From Hymenobacter cyanobacteriorum (lineage in GTDB: Bacteria; Bacteroidota; Bacteroidia; Cytophagales; Hymenobacteraceae): DNA of 64,000 nucleotides. Where the stretch lies: NCBI RefSeq assembly GCF_022631375.1, contig NZ_JALBGC010000002.1, forward strand, positions 62,001 through 126,000. The letters run 5' to 3'. This document shows, piece by piece, positions 49,852 to 57,564 of this stretch (within the stretch, counting starts at the first letter, position 1; every line of letters begins with the position of its first letter). Position numbers and translations under genes: made by a program. The notes beneath the pieces were generated by a model that made no database searches, had not been told where the DNA came from, and saw nothing but the letters and a program-made list of their open reading frames with translations.

Positions 49852-52191
49852 CTACCGCACCACGACGCGGCCGGTGTAGTCGGCCTCGGCGGTTTGCACG
49901 CGCACGGCGTAGATGCCGGCGGGCAGGCCGCGCAGGTCGACGGCCACGGTTTCTGCGCCGCCGAGCTGGGCGGTGCGCTGGCGCACAGGGCGGCCCAGCA
50001 TATCGAGCACCTGCACGGTGGTGGCGCGGGCGGTGGCTAGGCCGGGCAGGCGCACCTGCACGGTTTCGGTGGCGGGGTTGGGGAAAATTTCGAGGGTGTT
50101 GCGCAGCACGGCGGCCGCGCGGGTGGCGGTAGCCAGGCCGCAAGCGGTGCTGGTGTAGCTGCCCACCCCGGCGTAGTTGTCCACGCCGTTGCCGGTCCAG
50201 GTGGCGGCGCCGTAGGGGCCGTTCCAGCGGCCGCCCTGGCTGGTGTTGGGCAGGCGCACCATGGTGTTGTTCAGGGTCGAGCCGTTGCCGGCCACCGTCC
50301 ATTCGGTGGGGCGCTGGCCGATGACGCCAATCACGTCGAGCGTGTCGGTGCCATCAAATAGGGCAATGGCGTCGTCGCCATTGAAGAAGGCCACGGCGCT
50401 TTCCAGGTCGGTCTGGGCTTTCACGCCGGCATCGGTTACGCCGGTGTTGGCCACCACGTACACGTCGTAAGGAGCAATGGTGCCGCTCAGGGCCTGGGGC
50501 GTGGTCACGGTGGTGGCACCGTTCGAGTACAGGGCCAGGCGCTTGCCGTTCAGCGACACGGGGCTGGCCGTGGGGTTATAGATTTCGAGCACTTTGGTAT
50601 TCAGCGTGCTCGACTCGGTGTACTGCGAAAAATAGAGCTTGGTGCAAGGTGCGCCGGCCGGAGCCGCGTCGTCGTTGGTGATGGTGAAGACGTGGGCATT
50701 GGGCGACCCCACGATGATGCTGCCGTTGGAGGGCGTGCCGAGCAGCAGGCGCACGGTTTCGTTGGGCTCGTACACCGCATCGCCCACTACCGTGATGGTG
50801 ATGGGCTGCGTGGTGGCCGTGGCGCTGAACGTGAGGCTGGTGGTGTTCAGCGTGTAATCGGTGGTGGGAGTGGCGGTGCTGTTGGTAGCATCCACGCTCA
50901 CGGGCACCGTGAAGGTGCCGGTGGGCAGCGTGCCGGTGGCCGTCACGTTCACGGTGTAGGTGCTAGTGCCGGTGTTGCCTTCGGCCAGCGAGCCGGTGGC
51001 GGTGGCAAACGCCACGGTCGGGGCCGGGCCGTCGTCGTTGGTAATGGTGAGGGTGTGGGCGGCGGGCGAGCCCACGCTGTTGCCGGTGCTGGGGTTGGTC
51101 AGGTTCAGCACCACCGTTTCGTCGGCTTCGGGCTGGGTGTCGCCGGTCACGGTCAGCGTCACGGTTTGCGAGGTGCTGCCGGCCGGGAAGGTGACGGTCG
51201 CGGGCGAGGCAAACGTGAAGTCGGTGCCGCCGGTGGCCGTCGAGCTGGCAGTGTTCAGGCTCACCTGCACGGTGCTGGCCGTGGTGGCGGCCGGGCTCAG
51301 GTTCACGGTGAAGGTGTAGGTGCTGGTGCCGGCGTTGCCTTCGGCAATGGTGCCGGTGCCGGCCGCAAAGCTGAACGTGGGGCCGGCCGGAGCTAAACCG
51401 TAGGCCAGGGCCACCAGCTCGGGGTGCTCGATGTAGGGGTTGTAGTTGCCCTGGCTGGCAGCTACGCGCTTGTTTCGCTCAATCTCGTGGGCATCCACCG
51501 GGTCGGCCAGGTGCCAGGCGTAAAGAGTAGCCAGCGGAGCCAGCGAGCTGATGTTCTGCTTGCCGTTGGCGATGAGCTCGGGCTGCGTGTCGTGCATGGT
51601 GTAGAAGTAGAACGCCGTGCGGGCCACGTTGCCCTTGTGGTCTTCGCGAGGCTCAAACTGCGAGTTGGTGTCCTCGCTGTACTCGTCGATGTTGCTGGTC
51701 GGGATGGTGGTCTGGCTGCTGGTGTTGCGCATCCAGAGGGTGGTGGTAGCATCCGGAATGTCGGCAAACGGGTCGTTGCCCCGGTTCGAATTCCACTGAA
51801 TGTAGGTGGGGTAGAGGTGGTGCATGTCGGACACCATGCGCGAAGCCTCGTTGAACCACGACTGCGGAATGGTGTGCTCGCAGTTGATGTTGGCCGCCGA
51901 CGTGGTGCTGCTGCTGGTGAAGCTGAACGGGTTGGGCGTGTTGTAGCCCGAGTACACGCACGTTACCGAGTTGTTGTAGTTGTCGGCGTAGTTGTACATT
52001 TTGGCGCGGGCCGCCGAGTACGAAAGCACCGTGCGCTTGCCGTCGTACCAGTTGGTGCGCAGCCAGTCGCGCAGGGCCTGGCCCTGCAGGTTGGAAGGTG
52101 GCGCGGCCGGCACGGCCGGGAACGTCTGCGCTTGCAGCACGGCCGGCGACAACGCCAGCACCAGCAGCAACGTCGAGAAAATTTGCTTCAT
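49852..52191 (-). CDS. secreted endonuclease I family protein with Calx-beta, lamin-tail and T9SS domains
   Basis: A 779-residue exported nuclease. Signal peptide about 1-21. The endonuclease I domain (about 35-265) has NCEHTIPQSWF, SDMHHLYPT, NSNRGNDPF and GNVARTAFYFYT, covering catalytic His and metal ligands. Two Calx-beta repeats follow (about 275-385 and 395-510), with EGNAGTSTYTF and ITNDD signatures. A lamin-tail-like domain (about 520-690) contains KLYFSQYTESSTLNTKVLEIYNP. A type A sorting domain ends the protein (LEIFPNPATETVQVRLP, GLPAGIYAVRVQ). It probably degrades extracellular DNA for nutrients or biofilm control. Confidence 0.92.
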   Translation of the reverse strand: MKQIFSTLLLVLALSPAVLQAQTFPAVPAAPPSNLQGQALRDWLRTNWYDGKRTVLSYSAARAKMYNYADNYNNSVTCVYSGYNTPNPFSFTSSSTTSAANINCEHTIPQSWFNEASRMVSDMHHLYPTYIQWNSNRGNDPFADIPDATTTLWMRNTSSQTTIPTSNIDEYSEDTNSQFEPREDHKGNVARTAFYFYTMHDTQPELIANGKQNISSLAPLATLYAWHLADPVDAHEIERNKRVAASQGNYNPYIEHPELVALAYGLAPAGPTFSFAAGTGTIAEGNAGTSTYTFTVNLSPAATTASTVQVSLNTASSTATGGTDFTFASPATVTFPAGSTSQTVTLTVTGDTQPEADETVVLNLTNPSTGNSVGSPAAHTLTITNDDGPAPTVAFATATGSLAEGNTGTSTYTVNVTATGTLPTGTFTVPVSVDATNSTATPTTDYTLNTTSLTFSATATTQPITITVVGDAVYEPNETVRLLLGTPSNGSIIVGSPNAHVFTITNDDAAPAGAPCTKLYFSQYTESSTLNTKVLEIYNPTASPVSLNGKRLALYSNGATTVTTPQALSGTIAPYDVYVVANTGVTDAGVKAQTDLESAVAFFNGDDAIALFDGTDTLDVIGVIGQRPTEWTVAGNGSTLNNTMVRLPNTSQGGRWNGPYGAATWTGNGVDNYAGVGSYTSTACGLATATRAAAVLRNTLEIFPNPATETVQVRLPGLATARATTVQVLDMLGRPVRQRTAQLGGAETVAVDLRGLPAGIYAVRVQTAEADYTGRVVVR

Positions 52192-52407
52192 AAAAATTGG
52201 GGGGAACTGTAGGAACTTGAAGATGAGTCGGGGAGGGGAGAAGCTTCAGTTGCAGCCCCGCATGAAATTGCCGGGCTGCCGAAGCTACAAATATACAATA
52301 GCCGCCGCACGTGGCTGACGGAGCCGCAGTTACGAAATCAAGAAGATTACGGCCTTACTTTCGTGCTCCGGCACCCCATGCCGTCACCACTCCATTCTCT
52401 AAAAAAA

Positions 52408-52713
52408 ATGGCCGACATCACCACCACCGAACTGCGCCAGCGCCTGCAAGCCGGCGAAACCCCTCACCTCATCGACGTGCGCGAGCCCTGGGAGCACGAA
52501 GAAGGCCGCATCCCCACCGCTCAGAACATCCCGCTCGGCACCCTGCCCGACAAGCTCGACGACCTCGACGCCTGGAAAGACCAGGAGATTATCGTGCAGT
52601 GCAAGAGCGGCAGCCGCTCATCGCAGGCCAAAACCTTCCTCACCCAGCAGGGCTTCACCAACGTGCGCAACCTGCTCGGCGGCTACACCGAGTACTCGGC
52701 CGGCGGCAACTAA
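52408..52713 (+). CDS. rhodanese-like domain protein
   Basis: A 101-residue single-domain rhodanese. The active-site loop is C65 in VQCKSGSRSSQA, and the fold is marked by HLIDVREPWEHEEGRI near 20-34 and GFTNVRNLLGGYTEY near 80-95. Such proteins transfer sulfane sulfur or act in redox signalling; substrate unknown. The ATG at 52408 gives the common MADITTTELRQRL start, following a weak -7 box (TACTTTCG, about 52357). It is followed by a strong terminator. Confidence 0.9.
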   Translation: MADITTTELRQRLQAGETPHLIDVREPWEHEEGRIPTAQNIPLGTLPDKLDDLDAWKDQEIIVQCKSGSRSSQAKTFLTQQGFTNVRNLLGGYTEYSAGGN

Positions 52714-52750
52714 CTCGCCGGATTGGCTGCTTGACAGTTTGATAAATCAA

Positions 52751-52798
52751 CAACAGGAGGCCCTGCCGCGACAAGCGCGGCAGGGCCTCCTGTTGTTT
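52751..52798. terminator. Rho-independent terminator after rhodanese gene
   Basis: A 20-base perfect stem (52751-52770 with 52776-52795, CAACAGGAGGCCCTGCCGCG and its complement) with a 5-base loop and a TTTGG tail. Confidence 0.9.
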
Positions 52799-52889
52799 GG
52801 GGGCAAAAAGCGAACCGGCCGGGCTTGCCCGCCGGTCCGTGGCCGCCGCCGGCCGTTCTGCGTACGCTTGCCAACCCCATTCTCCGATT

Positions 52890-53432
52890 ATGGCTGATTC
52901 GCCCCACTCCGAACCCCTTGCCGCGCTGCGCGCCGCCCTCGCCGCCGACGCCACCCCCGAAGCCCGCCTGCAGGCCGCCCTCGACCTGGCAGGCCCGCAC
53001 CTGCGCGCCGACCGCTGCTTTCTCTACGTGCGCAACCCCGCCCGGGCCCGTGGCCGCATTGCCCTGGTGTGGCGTCTCGACGAGGCCGTGCCCGACCCCC
53101 GCCACCCCTGGCAGGACGACGCCGGCGACCTGCCCAAGGAAGACCCACTCTTTCGCGCCGCGCTGGCCTGCCAGCCCTCCGTGTTTGTGGATGACGTGAC
53201 CGAGGCCGGTCCCGAAACGCTTAATCAGGAATTCGAGCGCAAAACCTTCGGCCACCGCGCCCTGGTGCACGCCCACATCACCGAAAACGGCCAGCTCTGG
53301 GGCATTCTGCAGCCCTGCGTGTTCGGCCACCCGCACCACTGGACGGCCGCCGAGCGCACCTACCTGAACGAGGCCGTGGGCCTGCTGCTGCCCGTAGTGC
53401 AGGCGTATATGGACGGGCGCGATGTAAGCTAG
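52890..53432 (+). CDS. GAF-domain protein
   Basis: A 180-residue single-domain cytoplasmic sensor. The GAF fold runs over about 20-165, with GPHLRADRCFLYVRNPARARGRIALVWRLDEAV, FVDDVTEAGPETLNQEF and ALVHAHITENGQLWGILQPCVFG. The HHWTAAERTYLNEAVGLLLP segment is a typical C-terminal GAF element. It may bind a small ligand, haem or cyclic nucleotide, but the residues here do not specify which. Its last four bases overlap the convergent recQ gene. Confidence 0.85.
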   Translation: MADSPHSEPLAALRAALAADATPEARLQAALDLAGPHLRADRCFLYVRNPARARGRIALVWRLDEAVPDPRHPWQDDAGDLPKEDPLFRAALACQPSVFVDDVTEAGPETLNQEFERKTFGHRALVHAHITENGQLWGILQPCVFGHPHHWTAAERTYLNEAVGLLLPVVQAYMDGRDVS

Positions 53433-55381
53433 CCGCGGCTACTGTCTGCCACCACCAGCCGGCCGTCGGCCGCGTAGGCCAGCTCGCCGCGGTCTACCAG
53501 CTCGCGCACCGCGGCCGTGACGGCGGTGGCCTGCGCGGGTGGAAACGCCGCCAGTAGCTCGCGGGGCGTGGGCATTGTAAGCTGTACCTGAGCCAGCAGC
53601 GGCTCGCGCAGCGAAACGACCTGCGCGGCTGCCTGGGCTGCTTTCTTCGCAGCCAGGCAAATATCGCACACGCCGCAGGCAGCCGGGTCGGCTTCATCAA
53701 AATAGCTGAGCAGCAGAATCTGGCGGCAGCGGGTGCCGGCGAGGTACTGGGCCACGGCGTGAGTTTTGGCGCGGGCCAGGTCGCGGGCGGCCGTCATCTT
53801 CACTTGGTCGAGCGGCAGCTTGGGCGCATCGAAGCGCGGCGTGGTGAACATGGCCTGCGGCGACTCCTGCTTGGGCTGGTAGTGCAGAATGCCGGCCGTG
53901 TGCAGGTAGCGCAGCTGCTGGCGCACTTCCACCACGCTGCGGCGCAGGTGGGTGGCCAGCGCATTCTCCGAAATGGTCTGGAAATCCGAGAACAGCTCGC
54001 CGCCGTGCAGCCGCAGCAGCGCCTTTATCAGCTGGTCGTGCTGGGCGTTAGCCACTTGGAAGGCGTACAAATCCTGGTGGTTTAGGATGAGATGTACCCG
54101 CGCCGGCTGGTTCACGGCCTCGTTCAACTGCACAAACCCTTCGCGCTGCAAAATCTTCAGCGAGTTGTGCGCGTCCACGGCCTTGATGCGGTAGGTTTCG
54201 GCAAACTGCTGCAAATCGAACTCGAACGCGGCCAGTTCGCCGCCGCCCACCGCCGTGCGCGAGTAATTGGCCAGCGCCTGGTACACGCGCTTCACGGTAT
54301 CGAGGGGCGGAAATGACTGGCTGGTGCGGCGGCGCAGCTCGTCGGCGTCGCTGGGCCCGGCCAGCAGCACGGCGAAGGCGTACTGGCCGTCGCGCCCGGC
54401 GCGGCCGGCTTCCTGGTAGTAGGCTTCCAGCGTATCGGGCGCGTCGAGGTGGGCCACGAGGCGCACGTCGGGCTTGTCGATGCCCATGCCGAAGGCGTTG
54501 GTGGCCACAATCAGGCGCACTTTGTCGGCAATCCAGTCCTGCTGCACCTGGGTGCGCTTCTCCGATGGCAAACCCGCGTGGTAAGCCGCCGCCGCAAACC
54601 GGTGCTGCTGCAAAAAGGCCGCCGTGTCCTCCGTCTGCCGCCGCGTGCGGGCATACACGATGCCGGTTTTGCCGGACCCCACGCCGCGCACCACTTCCAG
54701 CAGCCGGCGCAATTTATCCTCGGTGGGCAGCACCGAGTACGAGAGCTTGGGCCGGGCAAAGCTTTGCCGAAACACCTGGCCACCGGGGCCAAACTTCAGC
54801 TTCTCCACAATGTCGGCCTGCACCTGGGCCGTGGCCGTGGCCGTGAGGGCGATGACCGGCGTGCCGGACGGCAGCTTCTCGCGCAGCTCGGCAATGCGCA
54901 GGTAGGGCGGCCGGAAATCGTAGCCCCACTGCGAGAGGCAGTGCGCTTCGTCCACGGCCAGCAGGCCCACCGGCATCTTCGCCACTCGCACCTGGAATAG
55001 CTCCGTGAGCAACCGTTCAGGGCTCACGTACAAGAACTTCACCGAGCGGCCGCACACGCAGTTATCGAGCGCGTGGTCGATTTCCTGGTGGCTCATGCCC
55101 GCGTAAATCGCCTCGGCCTTCAGCCCGCGCTTGCGCAGGTTGTCCACCTGGTCCTTCATCAGCGCAATCAGCGGCGACACCACGATGCAGATGCCCGGCC
55201 GCGCCAGGGCCGGCACCTGGAAGCAGATGCTCTTGCCGCCGCCGGTGGGCAGCAGCGCCAGCGTGTCGTGCCCGGCCAGCACCGAATTGATAATTTCCTC
55301 CTGCCCCGGCCGGAAAGCCGTGTGCCCCCAATGCTCCTTCAGCAGGGCCAGCGGGGTGGTTTCGGTAGGGGAGGAGGGCAT
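53429..55381 (-). CDS. recQ: ATP-dependent DNA helicase RecQ
   Basis: A 650-residue 3'-5' DNA helicase. Walker A is LLPTGGGKS (about 43-51), the DEAH box sits near 147, motif III is LTATAT near 185, and motif VI is QEAGRAGRDGQ near 320. The zinc-binding cluster (RCRQILLLSYFDE, CGVCDIC) is in the RecQ-Ct region near 540-570. No HRDC domain is evident. It acts in recombination and fork repair, perhaps with RuvC and the translesion polymerase also present in this window. TAACTTCG, five bases before the ATG, is a near-consensus -7 box. Confidence 0.94.
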   Translation of the reverse strand: MPSSPTETTPLALLKEHWGHTAFRPGQEEIINSVLAGHDTLALLPTGGGKSICFQVPALARPGICIVVSPLIALMKDQVDNLRKRGLKAEAIYAGMSHQEIDHALDNCVCGRSVKFLYVSPERLLTELFQVRVAKMPVGLLAVDEAHCLSQWGYDFRPPYLRIAELREKLPSGTPVIALTATATAQVQADIVEKLKFGPGGQVFRQSFARPKLSYSVLPTEDKLRRLLEVVRGVGSGKTGIVYARTRRQTEDTAAFLQQHRFAAAAYHAGLPSEKRTQVQQDWIADKVRLIVATNAFGMGIDKPDVRLVAHLDAPDTLEAYYQEAGRAGRDGQYAFAVLLAGPSDADELRRRTSQSFPPLDTVKRVYQALANYSRTAVGGGELAAFEFDLQQFAETYRIKAVDAHNSLKILQREGFVQLNEAVNQPARVHLILNHQDLYAFQVANAQHDQLIKALLRLHGGELFSDFQTISENALATHLRRSVVEVRQQLRYLHTAGILHYQPKQESPQAMFTTPRFDAPKLPLDQVKMTAARDLARAKTHAVAQYLAGTRCRQILLLSYFDEADPAACGVCDICLAAKKAAQAAAQVVSLREPLLAQVQLTMPTPRELLAAFPPAQATAVTAAVRELVDRGELAYAADGRLVVADSSRG

Positions 55382-55386
55382 GGGGG

Positions 55387-55394
55387 CGAAGTTA
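55387..55394 (-). promoter_or_regulatory. -7-like promoter element of recQ
   Basis: TAACTTCG on the minus strand, one mismatch to the consensus, ends five bases before the recQ ATG at 55381, again implying almost no leader. Confidence 0.45.
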
Positions 55395-55526
55395 CGGCCC
55401 ACTGCCGCTAACCGGAAATGCCGCCTGCCGCAACCTTACAGGAACTGGTTTCACAAACGTCATTCCCGTTGCCGGCCAAACAAGGCCACCAAGCCGGTTG
55501 TCGCCGCCGCTTTGAGTAGCGCCCGC

Positions 55527-56192
55527 CTACGCCCCGAGAACGTGTAGCTGGCACGTGTACGCGCCGGGCGGCAGGCCCAGGCCAGCGAGCAGCAGCGAAA
55601 TGCGGTGCGCAGAATTGCCCGTCAGACGGCGGCGAATAATACCCAATACTTTGCGACCCCGCGCATCCACTAAATCGAGCCGGACGTCAGCAGGTTCAGC
55701 AAGCCGGAAGTCGACGTCGAATGTGTCGGGGCAGGGGCTGGGTAGCGGAAACAGCTGCACGAGGGGAAGCTGCGGTCTGGCCAGAGCCACCAGCAGCTCC
55801 TCCGGTAAGCGGCCCGCCGGCGGCCCGGCCAAAGCAGCCGGCCGGGCACCGGAACCCGCCACCGCCAACGAGCGGGAGGAATTTGAGAGACTATTTCCGG
55901 GATGGCTGCCCGGCGCGGCGAAGGTGCCCGAGGCCGTAGCGGGGGCTTCGGCTGGCCACCGGGGCGCACCCGTCGCATTGCCGCGAAACAGACGCCCGGC
56001 CATTTGTCCGGTGCCTTGCCGGGCACTGTAGCCCGGCGTGCGGCTGGCCGCCGCCCCCGGCAGGCTTCCCTTGCGAGGCGTGGCCGCCACTGCTGTTACG
56101 CTGCCGCTCCGCACCGGTGCAAGGCCAGCAGAGTGGTGAGCCTGCTCCAGAGCCGCCTCAACCATAGCCATTGCTGTTGTATTGGCTGCCAT
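55527..56192 (-). CDS. protein with degenerate T9SS-like C-terminal domain
   Basis: A 221-residue Ala/Gly/Pro/Ser-rich protein. Its C-terminal 90 residues resemble a T9SS type A sorting domain (PLVQLFPLPSPCPDTFDVDF, VRLDLVDARGRKVLGII, AGLGLPPGAYTCQLHV), although the expected YPNP motif is altered to LFPLPSP. There is no clear signal peptide, which is odd for a secreted cargo. The ATG at 56192 follows by eight bases the stop of the gene upstream, so it belongs to a two-gene operon. It could be a degenerate cargo protein or a cytoplasmic scaffold. Confidence 0.6.
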   Translation of the reverse strand: MAANTTAMAMVEAALEQAHHSAGLAPVRSGSVTAVAATPRKGSLPGAAASRTPGYSARQGTGQMAGRLFRGNATGAPRWPAEAPATASGTFAAPGSHPGNSLSNSSRSLAVAGSGARPAALAGPPAGRLPEELLVALARPQLPLVQLFPLPSPCPDTFDVDFRLAEPADVRLDLVDARGRKVLGIIRRRLTGNSAHRISLLLAGLGLPPGAYTCQLHVLGA

Positions 56193-56200
56193 GGTGTTAT

Positions 56201-56617
56201 TTACTTTCGGGCCGTGAGGATAACTGCCGCCGGCGCTTCCGGCGCCTCCAGCCGCAGCAGCGCTTCGTACTGGGCAGCCGTCAAGGTGCGGGCCAGGGCG
56301 CGCTGGTAGCCGGCCCCGATGCCGGCGATGGCTGCTTGTTGGGCCGGCGCGTCGTAAGCGGCGGGGGCGGCGAAGCGGAGCGAATCCAGCGCCTGCAGCT
56401 GGGCATGGGTGCTGCGCTTCACCTGCAGCGTCTGGGCGTAGCGGAGCTGCAGGGCATCGGCCAGGTAAGCGGTGCGCCGGGTGGCGGCGGCTTGCAGCGA
56501 ATCCACGGTCGGAACGGGTTTTTCGAACTCGCCCAACCGCGCCGCGTGGCCCGCCGGGCCGTGGGGCATTGATAAGCGAAGCATCAGACTGGCCAACAGG
56601 ACGAAAACGTTGTTCAT
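56201..56617 (-). CDS. hypothetical exported helical protein
   Basis: A 138-residue protein with a probable signal peptide (MNNVFVLLASLMLRLSMP, about 1-22) and a helical mature part (RRTAYLADALQLRYAQTLQVKRSTHAQLQ). It may be a Spy/CpxP-like periplasmic protein, given the helix QYEALLRLEAPEAP near the end, but this is uncertain. It is the first gene of the operon with the T9SS-like protein. The ATG at 56617 was chosen because it starts the signal peptide. Confidence 0.6.
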   Translation of the reverse strand: MNNVFVLLASLMLRLSMPHGPAGHAARLGEFEKPVPTVDSLQAAATRRTAYLADALQLRYAQTLQVKRSTHAQLQALDSLRFAAPAAYDAPAQQAAIAGIGAGYQRALARTLTAAQYEALLRLEAPEAPAAVILTARK

Positions 56618-56796
56618 CGCGGGAAAAGTGGGGGTAAACGAAAACACGCTGGATGCGCGACCGATGCAAACCTAGCTTTGGAGAGCCGGGGCAGATTGGC
56701 CTTTTGCACGAACCGCCCGGTTTGCTAAACGAACGGCGTCGTTTCGTTGCAGAAGCGCAATCCGACAGGCCCTTTTTCTGCTCAATTCTCGCGCTT

Positions 56797-57543
56797 ATGC
56801 CCGACTCCGACCCGCTCGCCTGCGTCATCGTTGAAGACAACGAGATGAACCGCCTCACCCTCGAGCATTTCGTGGCCATCACCCCCGGCCTCACCCTGCA
56901 AGCCGCCCTGGAGGATGGCCGGCAGGCGCTGCACTACCTGCATACGGAGCCGCCGGTGCAGGTGCTGCTGCTCGACATCGAGATGCCGCACCTCACCGGG
57001 CTCGACCTGATTCGGGTGCTGCCCAAGCCACTGCCGGCCATTGTGCTGGTTACGTCGCACGAGGCATTTGCCGTCGAAGCCTTCGAACTGCCCGTCATCG
57101 ACTACCTGGTGAAGCCCGTTGAATATGCCCGCTTCCTGCAAGCCGTGCAGCTGGTGCGCGACCGCCGCCACCGCGAACCGGCCTCCCTGCCGGCCCGCCC
57201 GCCGGCCACCATCGAACTGGCCGCGCCGGGCTCCTCCGATTTGTTCGTGAAGGTGAACGGGCGGCTGGTGCGCCTCAATTTCGACGAGGTGCTCTACATC
57301 GAAGCCCTGGCCACGTACTCGGTGCTGGTGACGGCCGCCCAGAAGCACATCGTATACGCCAGCCTCAAAATCCTCGAAGACCGGCTGCCGTTCGCTCATT
57401 TCATGCGCGTGCACCGCTCCTACATCGTCAACACCCAGCGCATTGATGCGGTAGAAGACCATGTGCTGCTGCTGGGTCCCTATCAGGTGCCGGTGGGCAA
57501 GTCCTACCAAACCACCCTGCGCGACCGCCTGAACACCCTGTAG
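56797..57543 (+). CDS. LytTR family response regulator
   Basis: A 248-residue transcription factor. The receiver domain (about 5-125) has ED at 13-14 (IVEDNEMN), the phospho-acceptor D60 (LLLDIEMP) and a Lys in LVKPVEY near 113. The LytTR DNA-binding domain (about 148-248) contains DEVLYIEALATYSVLV, HFMRVHRSYIVN and QVPVGKSY. The sensor kinase is unlinked in the usual way. However, a hybrid histidine kinase ends only 21 bases away on the opposite strand. Confidence 0.92.
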   Translation: MPDSDPLACVIVEDNEMNRLTLEHFVAITPGLTLQAALEDGRQALHYLHTEPPVQVLLLDIEMPHLTGLDLIRVLPKPLPAIVLVTSHEAFAVEAFELPVIDYLVKPVEYARFLQAVQLVRDRRHREPASLPARPPATIELAAPGSSDLFVKVNGRLVRLNFDEVLYIEALATYSVLVTAAQKHIVYASLKILEDRLPFAHFMRVHRSYIVNTQRIDAVEDHVLLLGPYQVPVGKSYQTTLRDRLNTL

Positions 57544-57564
57544 CCCCCGAGCCGCTGGCCGGCC

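Noticed and set aside
53429..55381. Absence of an HRDC domain in RecQ as a sign of truncation
   Set aside because: Many bacterial RecQ proteins lack HRDC. The zinc and winged-helix regions are complete and the length is plausible.
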